From contig NZ_MAHX01000002.1 in NCBI RefSeq assembly GCF_002023715.1, positions 248,001-312,000 on the forward strand: a DNA stretch of 64,000 nt, in the 5' to 3' direction. Position numbers and translations under genes: made by a program. This document shows positions 17,239 to 26,257 of this stretch, piece by piece. The stretch is from Elizabethkingia occulta (GTDB taxonomy: Bacteria > Bacteroidota > Bacteroidia > Flavobacteriales > Weeksellaceae). The first letter of the stretch is position 1; each line of letters starts with the position of its first letter. The notes under the pieces were generated by a model. It saw only the letters and a list, made by a program, of their open reading frames with translations, had not been told where the DNA came from and ran no database searches.

Positions 17239-20200
17239 TTATTTTTTCAGGTCTTTTAATATCTCCTGAATGGCCCGATCCAGTTGTGGATCATTTCCTT
17301 GTAACCGGTCCATAAAGGTATTTTTAATATAAATATCAGGTTTTACACCTGTTTTTTCAAGATTTTGCCCATCCAGAGTGTAAGTTCCCCAAGAAGGTAA
17401 TCTGTAAGAAGATCCGTCTACAAGACCTTTTCCTGAAGTAAAGATGATCCAGCGGTAAGTATCCTGACCTATAATTTTTCCAAGTTTCAGGGCTTTAAAT
17501 CCGGCTGCTGTCATCTCTGCATCACTTAGAGAGCTTTCGTTTATTAATAGTACTATTGGTTTTCCGGAAGGAGCAAAGTTTGGTTGTGTCGTCATTTTTC
17601 CTTCACGATATTTCCATTGCAGATAAGGTTTTTGTGATAAGAAGTTCAGTACTTTATCATGAACGTTTCCACCTGTGTTATATCGCAAATCAAGAATAAC
17701 AGCATCTTTTCTGTTTTCCTGTTCCACCATGTCCAGAAGGAATCGGTCCAGCTCATCTGTAGACATGTTTTTCATGTACGAATAAGCAATGCGATTGTTA
17801 CTAAGCTGGTTGACACGTTGGCGGTTGGTGAAAATCCAATCATCATAAAGCAGACCTTTTAGCTCCATATTCGAAATAGGGTGCACTTTGGTTGTGATGT
17901 TTTTTCCACTACGGCTGAAAGTAAGAACCAGTTCATCCAGTTTTTTAGGAGTAGCAAAATAAGATTCACGGTTTTCACGAGTATCAATATTTTTACCATT
18001 TACGGCTACTAACTGATCTCCCGGTTTAATATCAACACCCGATAAGAATGCCGGGGATTTACGTACAATACTTTCTACTGTATAAGGCTGATCTTTCTTA
18101 AAGATAATTCCTGTTTCGTTTGTAAAGTAATTCAGCTGTTTTGTTTCTTCTTTTCCGACTGAAGAGAATCCTGTGTGTGATGAGTTCAGTTCACCCAAAA
18201 GATCATTCAATAAAATTCTCAGATCATTTCTGTTGTTTACATACGGAACATATTTAGCATACTGTTCCTTTTTAGCTTTCCAGTTAATGCCGTGGAATTT
18301 CTCATCATAGAAGTTCTCCTCAACACCTGTCCAGGTTTCATCATACATCTGGGTGAATTCCGAAGCCAGGTCTTTATTGAAAGTATACTGGATGTTTACC
18401 TTTTCAGGCTTTAAAGCGGCTAAAGACATTTTATAAACATTGCCTTCTATTAATGCAAAAAGGTTTTTATTATTTTTTGTGATATAATAAGCTGCTTTGT
18501 CAAATACCTTCTCGGATTTTGCAGGTTCAAAATCTATGAAAACCTTTTTAAAGAGTTGTCTTTTTCCGTTATCCTGATTGGAATTATACAACAGAATTTC
18601 TTTTTTATCATCAGCAAAAACTGTTGGATCTTCCTGATAGCCATATCTGTCCGTTACCATTTCAATTCTTTCCAGGGCATATTCCGGATTAACCTTTAAT
18701 TCTTTAATTACAGGTTCTTTCTCTTCTTTTTTATCTGTAACTTCTTCCTTTTTAGTTTCTTTAGCCTTTTTGTCTTTACTGTTCTTTGTATCTTTTGCAG
18801 TGTCTGCAGGCTTCGTTTCTTTTACTTCTTCTGTAAAAAGTTTATCAAACTTTTCAGATTTATAGGGTTCATCGAACCAATCCAGGGCCATACGGTAAAT
18901 ATTGGATTTCTGCATGCCCAAAGGGTAAGATGGGTTGGTTCTGTCACTTGCAAAGTAAATATATTTGCCATTTGGAGACCAATAAGGATCCTCTTCGGAA
19001 ACTCCGGTATTGGTAAGGTTTATGGTCTGGCCCTTCTTAATGTTGTAAACAAAAATATCAAGTTCAAAATTTCTTTTTGCAGAGAATAGTACATATTCAT
19101 TATTCGGTGAAAAAGAAGGTCTCGAGTTTTGGAATGCCCAAATCTCATCCTTTACAATAGTATTGGAATTAAAAGTTTTTAAATCCAGTAATCTGACTTC
19201 GTCACGGCCACTTAGATAAACCGCTTTTGAAAGATCATTATTAAGTGTGATACTTCGGTTATTACGGGCATCGTGAGTTAATTGTTTTAGTTGCCCTTTT
19301 CCGTCTGCAGAAATTGTAAACCAGTTTTGGTAACCTTTATCGGTCTGACTGAAAAGTAATGTGCGGTTATCTTTTAACCATTTTACTTCCATTACACGCT
19401 CTTTGCCATCAGAAACTTGTTGTGTAAATTTTCCTTCAACATCAGAAACAAATAGTACACCTCGGCTTACAAAAGCCATTTTTTTACCGTCTGGTGACAC
19501 ATCGTAATAGGAAATAGTATTGTCTACACTAAAGTTCTGCTCTTTTGCCAGTGTCTTATTCGTATTCAGACTGGCATTCAGAAGTTTTGTGTTTTTTGAA
19601 GCTACATCATATATGTAAAGCTGATAGTCTTTTTCGAAGATTACCTTAGATCCGTTTGCTGCAACAAAAGGTTTTTTGATAGAGGTATCAAACTGAGTTA
19701 ATGCGAGCTTTTTACCATTTTCAATTTTATAAAGATTGTATTCATTATTATTCTCATCAGAGATAAAATAAATAACACCATTTTTATCTACACTTGGATT
19801 GAAATCTTTTCCTTCGTAGTTGGTATATTGTTTAAAAGAGTTAGTCTTTGGACTATAGCCCAGGATATCAGGGTTATTTTCTCCTTTGTAACGCTTACGG
19901 TAAGTCTGGTTAGCACTTTCCATAGAACTTGTGAAAAGATATTCTCCTGCAGGAGTTTCTGCCAGACCATTAGTATTATTGAAATAGTTATTGAAAAGCT
20001 TTTGTGGAGTTTTCCCTTCTATAGTTGTTTTAAAACTGCCGAAATTATTATTTCTGCTTGAAGTAAAATAAATGGTTTTGCTATCCCATCCCCAGTTTTC
20101 CATTTCGTCTTTACCGGTATGGAAAGTTAACTGTTTTATTGTTCCGCCTTCGGCTGGCATTACATATACATCATAATTTCCATACTGATTGGAGCTGAAT

Positions 20201-20436
20201 GCAAGCCATTTTCCATCGGGGGAAATACGTGGATTTATCTCTTCTCCTTCTAGAGCGGTAATTCTGGAGGCATTCCCACCATTGGAGTCTACTTTCCAGA
20301 TATCTCCATCATAAGAAAAATAAGCAGTTTTTCCATCCGGACTTAGTGAAGGGCCCGATAAAAAATAAGACTTTTCTTGTGCCGAAATCTGAATAATAGC
20401 AAAGGCAGCCAACAATGAAACATAAAGTTTTTTCAT
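17239..20436 (-). CDS. Tricorn-like S41 peptidase with WD40-like beta-propeller domains
   Basis: 1065 aa with a signal peptide ending SAQ (MKKLYVSLLAAFAIIQISAQ). N-terminal half: TolB/tricorn-like beta-propeller repeats with recurring SPDGK blades (LSPDGKTAYFSYDGDIW; ISPDGKWLAFSSNQYGNYD; SPNGKYIYFASDR). A lysine/glutamate-rich linker follows at ~540-585. C-terminal half: PDZ (GVDIKPGDQLVAVNGKNI) and an S41 protease core with DLRYNTGGNVHD and the nucleophile Ser near residue 970 in ESSLSDAEM. A periplasmic processing protease by family. Lies between hisH and hisA with 15-bp and 9-bp gaps, so it is co-transcribed with the his genes although unrelated to the pathway. Confidence 0.92.
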   Translation of the reverse strand: MKKLYVSLLAAFAIIQISAQEKSYFLSGPSLSPDGKTAYFSYDGDIWKVDSNGGNASRITALEGEEINPRISPDGKWLAFSSNQYGNYDVYVMPAEGGTIKQLTFHTGKDEMENWGWDSKTIYFTSSRNNNFGSFKTTIEGKTPQKLFNNYFNNTNGLAETPAGEYLFTSSMESANQTYRKRYKGENNPDILGYSPKTNSFKQYTNYEGKDFNPSVDKNGVIYFISDENNNEYNLYKIENGKKLALTQFDTSIKKPFVAANGSKVIFEKDYQLYIYDVASKNTKLLNASLNTNKTLAKEQNFSVDNTISYYDVSPDGKKMAFVSRGVLFVSDVEGKFTQQVSDGKERVMEVKWLKDNRTLLFSQTDKGYQNWFTISADGKGQLKQLTHDARNNRSITLNNDLSKAVYLSGRDEVRLLDLKTFNSNTIVKDEIWAFQNSRPSFSPNNEYVLFSAKRNFELDIFVYNIKKGQTINLTNTGVSEEDPYWSPNGKYIYFASDRTNPSYPLGMQKSNIYRMALDWFDEPYKSEKFDKLFTEEVKETKPADTAKDTKNSKDKKAKETKKEEVTDKKEEKEPVIKELKVNPEYALERIEMVTDRYGYQEDPTVFADDKKEILLYNSNQDNGKRQLFKKVFIDFEPAKSEKVFDKAAYYITKNNKNLFALIEGNVYKMSLAALKPEKVNIQYTFNKDLASEFTQMYDETWTGVEENFYDEKFHGINWKAKKEQYAKYVPYVNNRNDLRILLNDLLGELNSSHTGFSSVGKEETKQLNYFTNETGIIFKKDQPYTVESIVRKSPAFLSGVDIKPGDQLVAVNGKNIDTRENRESYFATPKKLDELVLTFSRSGKNITTKVHPISNMELKGLLYDDWIFTNRQRVNQLSNNRIAYSYMKNMSTDELDRFLLDMVEQENRKDAVILDLRYNTGGNVHDKVLNFLSQKPYLQWKYREGKMTTQPNFAPSGKPIVLLINESSLSDAEMTAAGFKALKLGKIIGQDTYRWIIFTSGKGLVDGSSYRLPSWGTYTLDGQNLEKTGVKPDIYIKNTFMDRLQGNDPQLDRAIQEILKDLKK

Positions 20437-20451
20437 ATACAGTTAATTTTT

Positions 20452-21030
20452 TTATAAACTTAGAAAATTCTTTAGGATTTCTTCACCTGTTGACGCGGAT
20501 TTTTCAGGGTGGAACTGCGTTGTATAGAAATTTCCTTTCTGAAATGATGCGGAAAAAGGCAGAATGTAGTTTGTTACAGCAGCTGTATCTTCGGAAAGCT
20601 CGCAATAATAGCTGTGTACATAGTAAACATCTTTATTTTCTTCAATATTGTTGAAAATAACACTATTTAGATTGGTAAGAGTATTCCAGCCCATGTGCGG
20701 AACTATATCTTCGGCCGGAAATTTTCGAACTCCGGCATCGAATATACCCAGACAATCGACATTCCCTTCTTCAGAATTTTTGCAAAGCAATTGCTGGCCA
20801 AGACATATTCCTAAAACTGGCTGTTTCAGGTTAATGATAATTTTATCCAGTCCTCTTTCCTGTAAATATTTCATGGCAGAACTAGCTTCTCCAACTCCGG
20901 GAAATATTACCTTATCAGAATTTTGCAGGATCTGTGGATCATCGGTAATAATAGCATCGTAACCCAGTCGGGTTACTGCATTGTAAACAGATTTTACGTT
21001 TCCTGCATTATATTTAACAATAGCAATCAT
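20452..21030 (-). CDS. hisH: Imidazole glycerol phosphate synthase glutaminase subunit
   Basis: 192 aa, class I glutamine amidotransferase. The nucleophile Cys lies in PVLGICLGQQLLC and the His/Glu pair in TTQFHPEKSASTG. It releases ammonia from glutamine and channels it to HisF. MIAIVKYNAGNVKSV is a typical HisH start. Ends 15 bp before the S41 gene. Upstream is a repeat-bounded insertion carrying the four-helix gene. Confidence 0.97.
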   Translation of the reverse strand: MIAIVKYNAGNVKSVYNAVTRLGYDAIITDDPQILQNSDKVIFPGVGEASSAMKYLQERGLDKIIINLKQPVLGICLGQQLLCKNSEEGNVDCLGIFDAGVRKFPAEDIVPHMGWNTLTNLNSVIFNNIEENKDVYYVHSYYCELSEDTAAVTNYILPFSASFQKGNFYTTQFHPEKSASTGEEILKNFLSL

Positions 21031-21040
21031 GTTTTTAATT

Positions 21041-21110
21041 TAGAATTATGAAGTTAAAAGTTAGAAGTACGAATTACGAAGTTAGAAGTAAGAGATTAGA
21101 ATTATGAATG
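21041..21110. repeat. Dispersed repeat copy downstream of the four-helix gene
   Basis: Contains AAGTTAGAAGT and TTAGAAGTACGAATTACGAA in forward orientation. It lies just outside the 3' end of the four-helix gene, opposite in orientation to the copy on the other side. Confidence 0.85.
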
Positions 21111-21121
21111 TGAAAAATCAT

Positions 21122-21475
21122 TTATTGATTATTCCTGGCTTTATTGATTATTGTTACAATTATTTTTAGAATTTCTTCTCCTTCCTGATGAAGAATAGAT
21201 ATTTTATCCGAGTAGTTTGAATTGAAACTTTTTAGTACTTCAAGAAAATACAAACATTCATCAGCTTCTTCCTCTACAATTTTTAATTTATTAATAAAAT
21301 CAGCATTTGATTTTGCCCTCTGCGCAGCTCCGTAATTGGCTCCTACAGATAAGCTTGCTCGGGTTAACTGATTGGTAAAAGCTGTATAAGGATATTTATG
21401 TGGAAGAGTTTCCAGAAAAAACAACATATTGATAGCATACTGCTGCGTGCGTATTTTTAGATCAAACTCTTTCAT
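21122..21475 (-). CDS. Four-helix-bundle protein (S23/IVP, TIGR02436-type)
   Basis: 117 aa. Family features: an F-x-x-L/I-x-x-R/x-QxxA opening (EFDLKIRTQQYAINMLFFLETLP), the TNQLTRASLSVGANYGAAQRAKSNADFINKL block (in parts) and the EADECLYFLEVL helix. Relatives are encoded in 23S rRNA intervening sequences, free-standing in genomes, or act as the accessory Avd proteins of diversity-generating retroelements; Avd binds nucleic acid. Here it splits hisB from hisH and is bounded by inverted copies of the dispersed repeat. No reverse transcriptase or variable repeat was found in the window, so an Avd role is not supported. Function unknown. Confidence 0.88.
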   Translation of the reverse strand: MKEFDLKIRTQQYAINMLFFLETLPHKYPYTAFTNQLTRASLSVGANYGAAQRAKSNADFINKLKIVEEEADECLYFLEVLKSFNSNYSDKISILHQEGEEILKIIVTIINKARNNQ

Positions 21476-21490
21476 AATTTATCAGTTTTT

Positions 21491-21560
21491 TATTTCGTAC
21501 TTCTAGCTTAATTTAAATCGTTTATTTTACATTTCGTACTTCTAATTTCGTACTTCTAAT
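21491..21560. repeat. Dispersed repeat copy upstream of the four-helix gene
   Basis: TATTTCGTACTTCTAGC, then ATTTCGTACTTCTAATTTCG and CGTACTTCTAATTTT. This is the reverse complement of the unit on the other side of the gene, so the two form an inverted pair around the four-helix ORF. Confidence 0.85.
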
Positions 21561-21561
21561 T

Positions 21562-22695
21562 TTACAACATTCCTTTGGTAGAGGGAAGTATCATTTTTTC
21601 CGGATCACGTTTTACAGCAGATTTTATAGCTTTAGCAAAAGCCTTGAAAATAGCTTCTATTTTGTGGTGTTCATTTTGTCCTTCGGCTTTGATATTGAGA
21701 TTGGCCTTTGCTCCGTCGGTAAAAGACTTGAAGAAATGATAAAACATCTCTGTAGGCATCTCTCCAATTTTTTCTCTTTTAAAATCTGCATCCCATACAA
21801 GCCAGTTTCTTCCACCGAAATCTATGGCTACCTGAGCCAGGCAGTCGTCCATAGGTAAGGTAAAGCCATAACGTTCAATTCCTAATTTATTACCCAAAGC
21901 TTTGGCGAAAACTTCTCCTAATGCGATAGCGGTATCTTCTATGGTGTGGTGTTCATCTACTTCAAGGTCACCAGACACCTGTATGTCTAAGTCCATTTGT
22001 CCGTGGCGGGCAATTTGATCCAACATATGATCAAAGAATCCAAGTCCGGTTTGTATATTAGATTTTCCGGTACCATCCAGATTCAGATTGATTTTTATTT
22101 TAGTTTCATTGGTATTTCGTTCAACCGAGGCTGTACGTGCTTCCAGTTTCAGGAATTCATAGATCGATTTCCATGAAGTTGTTTTCAGAGCAATATATTG
22201 CTCAAGACTCTCTTCTTTTGATATTTCTTCAGCTCCCAGATTCTCATCATTAGCAATGAAAATTCCTTTTGAGTCTAAATTCTTAGCCAACTTTATATCA
22301 GTAATCCTGTCGCCAATAACAAATGAGTTTTGTAAATCGTATTCAGGGTTATTAATATAGCGGGTAAGTAATCCGGTATTTGGTTTTCGGGTAGGGGCAT
22401 TCTCAGAAGGGAATGTTTTATCAATAAGAACCTCTGAAAAATAGATATCTTCATTTTCAAGAGCTTTGATAATAAACTGGTGTACCGGCCAGAAGTTTTC
22501 TTCAGGGTGAACATCAGTGCCTAATCCATCCTGGTTGGTAACCATTACCAGCTCATAATCGAGCTCACGTGCAATTTTTGAAAGATACTGAAATACTTCA
22601 GGGTAGAATTCTAATTTTGTAAAACTGTCTACCTGATAATCTTCTGGTTCTAAAACTAAAGTTCCATCACGGTCTATAAATAGGACTTTTTTCAT
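21562..22695 (-). CDS. hisB: Bifunctional histidinol-phosphatase/IGP dehydratase
   Basis: 377 aa. Residues ~1-165 are a HAD phosphatase (nucleophile DRD in [32 protein letters not shown]). Residues ~185-377 are IGP dehydratase, with the metal-binding histidine motifs [25 protein letters not shown] and [13 protein letters not shown] / [14 protein letters not shown]. It covers two non-consecutive steps of the pathway. The fused form is shared with enterobacteria and many Bacteroidetes. 28 bp after hisC. Confidence 0.97.
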   Translation of the reverse strand: MKKVLFIDRDGTLVLEPEDYQVDSFTKLEFYPEVFQYLSKIARELDYELVMVTNQDGLGTDVHPEENFWPVHQFIIKALENEDIYFSEVLIDKTFPSENAPTRKPNTGLLTRYINNPEYDLQNSFVIGDRITDIKLAKNLDSKGIFIANDENLGAEEISKEESLEQYIALKTTSWKSIYEFLKLEARTASVERNTNETKIKINLNLDGTGKSNIQTGLGFFDHMLDQIARHGQMDLDIQVSGDLEVDEHHTIEDTAIALGEVFAKALGNKLGIERYGFTLPMDDCLAQVAIDFGGRNWLVWDADFKREKIGEMPTEMFYHFFKSFTDGAKANLNIKAEGQNEHHKIEAIFKAFAKAIKSAVKRDPEKMILPSTKGML

Positions 22696-22723
22696 TTTTC
22701 TAAGGCTATAAGTTATAAGATTA

Positions 22724-23752
22724 TTAGTTATAAGGTTTCAAGGCTGCAATCAGCTGGTTGTTTTCTTCTGTTGTTCCTATGGTAATTCTTATGCAATTGG
22801 CAATTACACTATTTCTGTTTCGAGTAATAATTTTCTGCTGAACTAAATTATTATAAATTTCATCAGCATCATTTACTTCGGCCAAAATAAAGTTGGCATC
22901 AGACGGATAGATTTTTTTGATCACTGCAAGTTTCAAAAGTGCCTTTTCCAGGCGTTCTTTTTCTTCAAGAATGGTTTTTATTTCCGACTGGTATTTTTCA
23001 TCATCTACCAAAGCTATCAAAGCAGCTTCCTGATTGAGTTGACTTACATTATAGGGTGGTTTTGTTTTATTTAACAGAGAAATGATTTCCGGAGAGCTAT
23101 AAGCAATACCAACACGTACAGCAGCTAATCCGCGAGCTTTACTAAAAGTTTGACTAATAATAAGATTAGGATATTGCTCAAGTTTTTCGGTCCAGCTTTT
23201 TTGAGAACTAAAATCTATATAAGCCTCATCTACAAATACGATTCCGTTGAAATTTTCGAGGATAAAATCTACATTTTCTATACTGTTTCCTGTAGGATTA
23301 TTGGGAGAGCATATAAAAATAAGCTTTAGATTTTCATCTTTCAGAAATGGGATAACTGCTTCTCTGTCAATTTGAAAGTTGTGATTGAGAGGTAATTGTA
23401 AAAGTTCAGTATCATTGATATTTGCCGATACTTCATACATTCCATAAGTAGGAGTAAATACCAAAGCCTTGTCATTACCTGGTGTACAGAAAATTCTGAA
23501 CACCAGATCTATGACTTCATCACTACCATTACCCAGAAAAATTTGAGATACAGGAATGTTTTTCAAAGCACTTAGCTTTTCCTTTACTTCTTTCTGATAG
23601 GGATCGGGGTAACGGTTAAGAGTACCGAAAGGGTTTTCATTGGCATCCAGAAAAATACCCGTATCACCATTATACTCGTCTCTTGCGGAAGAGTAGGGTT
23701 TTAGTTTCAGGATATTGGGACGAATCAGGCTTTCTAAATTAAAATTTTTCAT
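22724..23752 (-). CDS. hisC: Histidinol-phosphate aminotransferase
   Basis: 342 aa, PLP fold type I. Marks: LDANENPFG at the N-terminus, [22 protein letters not shown], and the Schiff-base lysine in [16 protein letters not shown]. It converts imidazole acetol phosphate to histidinol phosphate. Its start overlaps the end of hisD by 14 bp. Confidence 0.96.
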   Translation of the reverse strand: MKNFNLESLIRPNILKLKPYSSARDEYNGDTGIFLDANENPFGTLNRYPDPYQKEVKEKLSALKNIPVSQIFLGNGSDEVIDLVFRIFCTPGNDKALVFTPTYGMYEVSANINDTELLQLPLNHNFQIDREAVIPFLKDENLKLIFICSPNNPTGNSIENVDFILENFNGIVFVDEAYIDFSSQKSWTEKLEQYPNLIISQTFSKARGLAAVRVGIAYSSPEIISLLNKTKPPYNVSQLNQEAALIALVDDEKYQSEIKTILEEKERLEKALLKLAVIKKIYPSDANFILAEVNDADEIYNNLVQQKIITRNRNSVIANCIRITIGTTEENNQLIAALKPYN

Positions 23753-25058
23753 CTTTTATAATTGTGTTGTTTTGGGAATTAAACGATTTCAGGCGAACAG
23801 AAACTGCATTTTTGTGTGCAAACAGTTCTTCTGCTTCAGCCATCTTTTCAATACTTGGTCCTATATTCTGAATCCCTTTTTCGGTAACTTTCTGAAATGT
23901 GATTTTTTTAACAAAACTATCCAGTGATACGCCGCTGTAATTTCGGGCATATCCGTTAGTTGGTAAGGTGTGATTGGTTCCTGATGCATAATCTCCGGCG
24001 CTCTCGCACGAGAAATTCCCCAGAAATACTGATCCTGCGGAAGTAATGCTATCGGTGTAGTTTTCGGCACTTTCCATAGCAAGAATCAAGTGTTCCGGCG
24101 CATAGAGGTTAGAGAATGCTATACATTCTTCAATACTATTCAATACAGCACCACGACTCTGTAAAAGTGCCTGAGATGCTATTGATTTTCGTGGTAACTG
24201 AGTAAGTTGGTTTTCTATCTGAGAAAGAGTTTGCTGGAGAATATTTTCATCTGTTGTCAGGAGTATGACTTGAGAATCACTGCCGTGTTCTGCTTGGGAT
24301 AGTAAATCTGCAGCTACAAATTCCGGATTGGATGTAGTGTCTGCTATTATCAGAACTTCACTCGGACCGGCAGGCATATCTATTGCCACACCAAAGTTCT
24401 GAGCAACCTGCTTTGCTGCAGTTACATATTGATTTCCGGGACCAAATATTTTATCCGCTTTTTCAATAGTCTCCGTTCCGAAAGTCATAGCTCCTATGGC
24501 CTGAATACCACCAACTTTATAGATGTTTTTAATTCCGATAAGGTAGGCTGTATAAAGTATAGCCGGATTTATATTTCCATTTTTATCAGGTGGGGTGCAC
24601 AATGTAATGCTTTTACAACCTGCTAACCGAGCTGGAATTCCCAGCATAAGAACCGTTGAAAATAGTGGAGCACTTCCTCCGGGAATATAAATACCTATGT
24701 TTTCAATTGGTCTTGCCTCTCGCCAGCAGTTTACACCTTCAGTGGTTTCAATAATATTTTTACTCTCTTTTTGTGAAGCGTGAAACTTCTCAATATTAGA
24801 AGCTGCGATCTGAATGGCCTGCTTGAGTTCTTCAGAAACTGAAGCTATTGCCGTTTCTATTTCATCAGCTGTTACTCTGATATTAGTTAGATCTGCTTTA
24901 TCAAATTTTTTAGTGTAATCAATTAGTGCCTTGTCCTTTTCATTTTTGATATCTTCAAAAACTGTCAGTACAATATTCTGCAAGTCTTCAGTCTTTTGTA
25001 CAGGGCGCTGAATAAGATTTTTCCATTCTGAAAGAGGCGGATTTATATAAGTTTGCAT
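23739..25058 (-). CDS. hisD: Histidinol dehydrogenase
   Basis: 439 aa. Signature IFGPGNQYVTAAKQVA and DMPAGPSEVLIIAD, with the zinc/catalytic residues in QAEHGSDSQ, YAPEHLI and GSVFLGNFSCESAGDYASGTNH (in parts). It performs the last two oxidations to histidine with NAD. A 113-bp gap holding a dispersed repeat separates it from hisG. Confidence 0.97.
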   Translation of the reverse strand: MQTYINPPLSEWKNLIQRPVQKTEDLQNIVLTVFEDIKNEKDKALIDYTKKFDKADLTNIRVTADEIETAIASVSEELKQAIQIAASNIEKFHASQKESKNIIETTEGVNCWREARPIENIGIYIPGGSAPLFSTVLMLGIPARLAGCKSITLCTPPDKNGNINPAILYTAYLIGIKNIYKVGGIQAIGAMTFGTETIEKADKIFGPGNQYVTAAKQVAQNFGVAIDMPAGPSEVLIIADTTSNPEFVAADLLSQAEHGSDSQVILLTTDENILQQTLSQIENQLTQLPRKSIASQALLQSRGAVLNSIEECIAFSNLYAPEHLILAMESAENYTDSITSAGSVFLGNFSCESAGDYASGTNHTLPTNGYARNYSGVSLDSFVKKITFQKVTEKGIQNIGPSIEKMAEAEELFAHKNAVSVRLKSFNSQNNTIIKDEKF

Positions 25059-25136
25059 GAGAGGTGTAAGTTATAAGGGGTGTAGTTATCTGATTTTATA
25101 AAATCAATGTGTCAATAGGTGAATTAGTAAATTTTA

Positions 25137-25171
25137 TACTTCGTATTTCGTACTTCTAACTTCGTACTTTA
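25137..25171. repeat. Dispersed repeat between hisG and hisD
   Basis: ACTTCGTATTTCGTACTTC, then TAACTTCGTACTT, ending at the hisG stop codon. Same family and orientation as the copy upstream of the four-helix gene. Confidence 0.85.
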
Positions 25172-26026
25172 TCAGAGTATCATCTTTTCAATTTCCAATA
25201 CCAGAATACCTTCCGCACCGAGATCCTTTAGCTGTTCTATAATTTCCCAGAATGTATCTTCTTTAATTACAGAGTGTACCGAGGACCATCCCGCTGTGGC
25301 CAATGGGAGTACGGTAGGTGCTTTCATTCCGGGTAAAACATCTATGATTTCCTGTAGTTTATCACTGGGGGCATTCAGTAGAATATATTTGTTTTCTGCA
25401 GAGTTCTGAACGGCTTTTATTCTGAATAATAAACGGTCGAGAATTTTTTGCTGTGCTTCCGGAAGATTTTTACCTGCTACCAGAACAGCCTCACTTTTCA
25501 TTACTGTTTCTACTTGCTTTAATCCGTTCGTCAGCAGGGTAGAACCTGTACTTACAATATCGAATATTGCATTGGCCAGCCCTATGCTTGGTGCTATTTC
25601 TACACTGCCGCCAATTTCTTCAATCTGTACATTGATGTTTTGTTCTTGAAAGAATTTAGTCAGGATTTTAGGATATGAAGTAGCAATTTTTTTGTCTTCG
25701 AAATAGCTGATTCCGCTGTATTCTTCATCTTTAGGAATAGCCAGGCAAAGATTGCAGGCTGCAAAACCCAGTCTGGAAATAATATCTATATTTTTATCTT
25801 TTTCCAGTACCTCGTTTTCACCAAGTATACCTATGTCTACAACTCCCTGTTCTACATATTGAGGGATATCGTCGTCACGAAGAAATAAGATTTCGATTGG
25901 GAAATTTTTTGCTGTGGCCTTTAGGATTCTGCTTCCGTTGGAAATATTGATGCCACATTCTTCAAGCAGTTTAAGTGAAGTTTCGCTAAGTCGTCCTTTT
26001 TTCTGGATTGCAATTTTCAGATTCAT
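25172..26026 (-). CDS. hisG: ATP phosphoribosyltransferase, long form
   Basis: 284 aa from the ATG at 26026 (MNLKIAIQKKGRLSE). The longer frame to 26083 begins inside the attenuator hairpin and should be rejected. HisG-L layout: two periplasmic-binding-like lobes (QKKGRLSETSLKLLEECG; the PRPP loop DIVSTGSTLLTNG) and a C-terminal ACT-like regulatory domain (TVLPLATAGWSSVHSVIKEDTFWEI in parts), as in the HisZ-independent class that histidine inhibits directly. First structural gene, controlled by the leader/attenuator just upstream. Confidence 0.97.
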   Translation of the reverse strand: MNLKIAIQKKGRLSETSLKLLEECGINISNGSRILKATAKNFPIEILFLRDDDIPQYVEQGVVDIGILGENEVLEKDKNIDIISRLGFAACNLCLAIPKDEEYSGISYFEDKKIATSYPKILTKFFQEQNINVQIEEIGGSVEIAPSIGLANAIFDIVSTGSTLLTNGLKQVETVMKSEAVLVAGKNLPEAQQKILDRLLFRIKAVQNSAENKYILLNAPSDKLQEIIDVLPGMKAPTVLPLATAGWSSVHSVIKEDTFWEIIEQLKDLGAEGILVLEIEKMIL

Positions 26027-26061
26027 GTCTAATTTTTGATGTTTGGATCTGAGCAGCAATG

Positions 26062-26102
26062 CAGAAAAATAAAAACCCGTCATGACTGCTCAGACGGGTT
26101 TT
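26062..26102 (-). terminator. his operon attenuator (Rho-independent)
   Basis: On the minus strand a 10-bp stem, AAAACCCGTC / GACGGGTTTT (arms at 26093-26102 and 26072-26081, 11-nt loop), is followed by TTTTTATTTTT. It lies between the His-rich leader peptide and hisG, where a regulated terminator is expected. Confidence 0.92.
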
Positions 26103-26125
26103 ATATATCTTAGGTGTACACACAA

Positions 26126-26185
26126 CTAATCAACTCGCCTGTTGCAAGAATGATGATGGTGATGATGTACAGCGTTGAATTTCAT
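26126..26185 (-). CDS. hisL: his operon leader peptide with six consecutive His codons
   Basis: 19 codons plus stop, encoding MKFNAVHHHHHHSCNRRVD. Six consecutive CAT/CAC codons cannot plausibly be chance at this site: 12 nt after a canonical promoter's expected start, 24 nt before a Rho-independent hairpin, and directly ahead of hisG. By analogy with enteric his attenuation, ribosome stalling at the His codons when charged tRNA-His is scarce would let an antiterminator form and spare the hairpin. The antiterminator pairing has not been worked out here. Too short for standard gene callers. Confidence 0.93.
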   Translation of the reverse strand: MKFNAVHHHHHHSCNRRVD

Positions 26186-26204
26186 TTTTTGTTTTTCTAC
26201 TATG

Positions 26205-26234
26205 CAAATCTATAACTTATTTTTGAACTGCAAA
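26205..26234 (-). promoter_or_regulatory. his operon promoter
   Basis: A -33 TTTG (26231-26234) and a perfect -7 TAGATTTG (26205-26212), 18-bp spacer, on the minus strand. A start near 26198 places the leader ATG ~12 nt downstream. Confidence 0.85.
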
Positions 26235-26257
26235 ATATTTTAGATAATTTTTTTTAA

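Noticed and set aside
21122-21475. Avd protein of a diversity-generating retroelement
   Set aside because: No reverse transcriptase, template repeat or variable repeat in the window.
26027-26083. N-terminal extension of hisG from 26083
   Set aside because: The start lies in the loop of the attenuator hairpin and the extra residues are not HisG-like. MNLKIAIQKKGRL at 26026 is the proper start.
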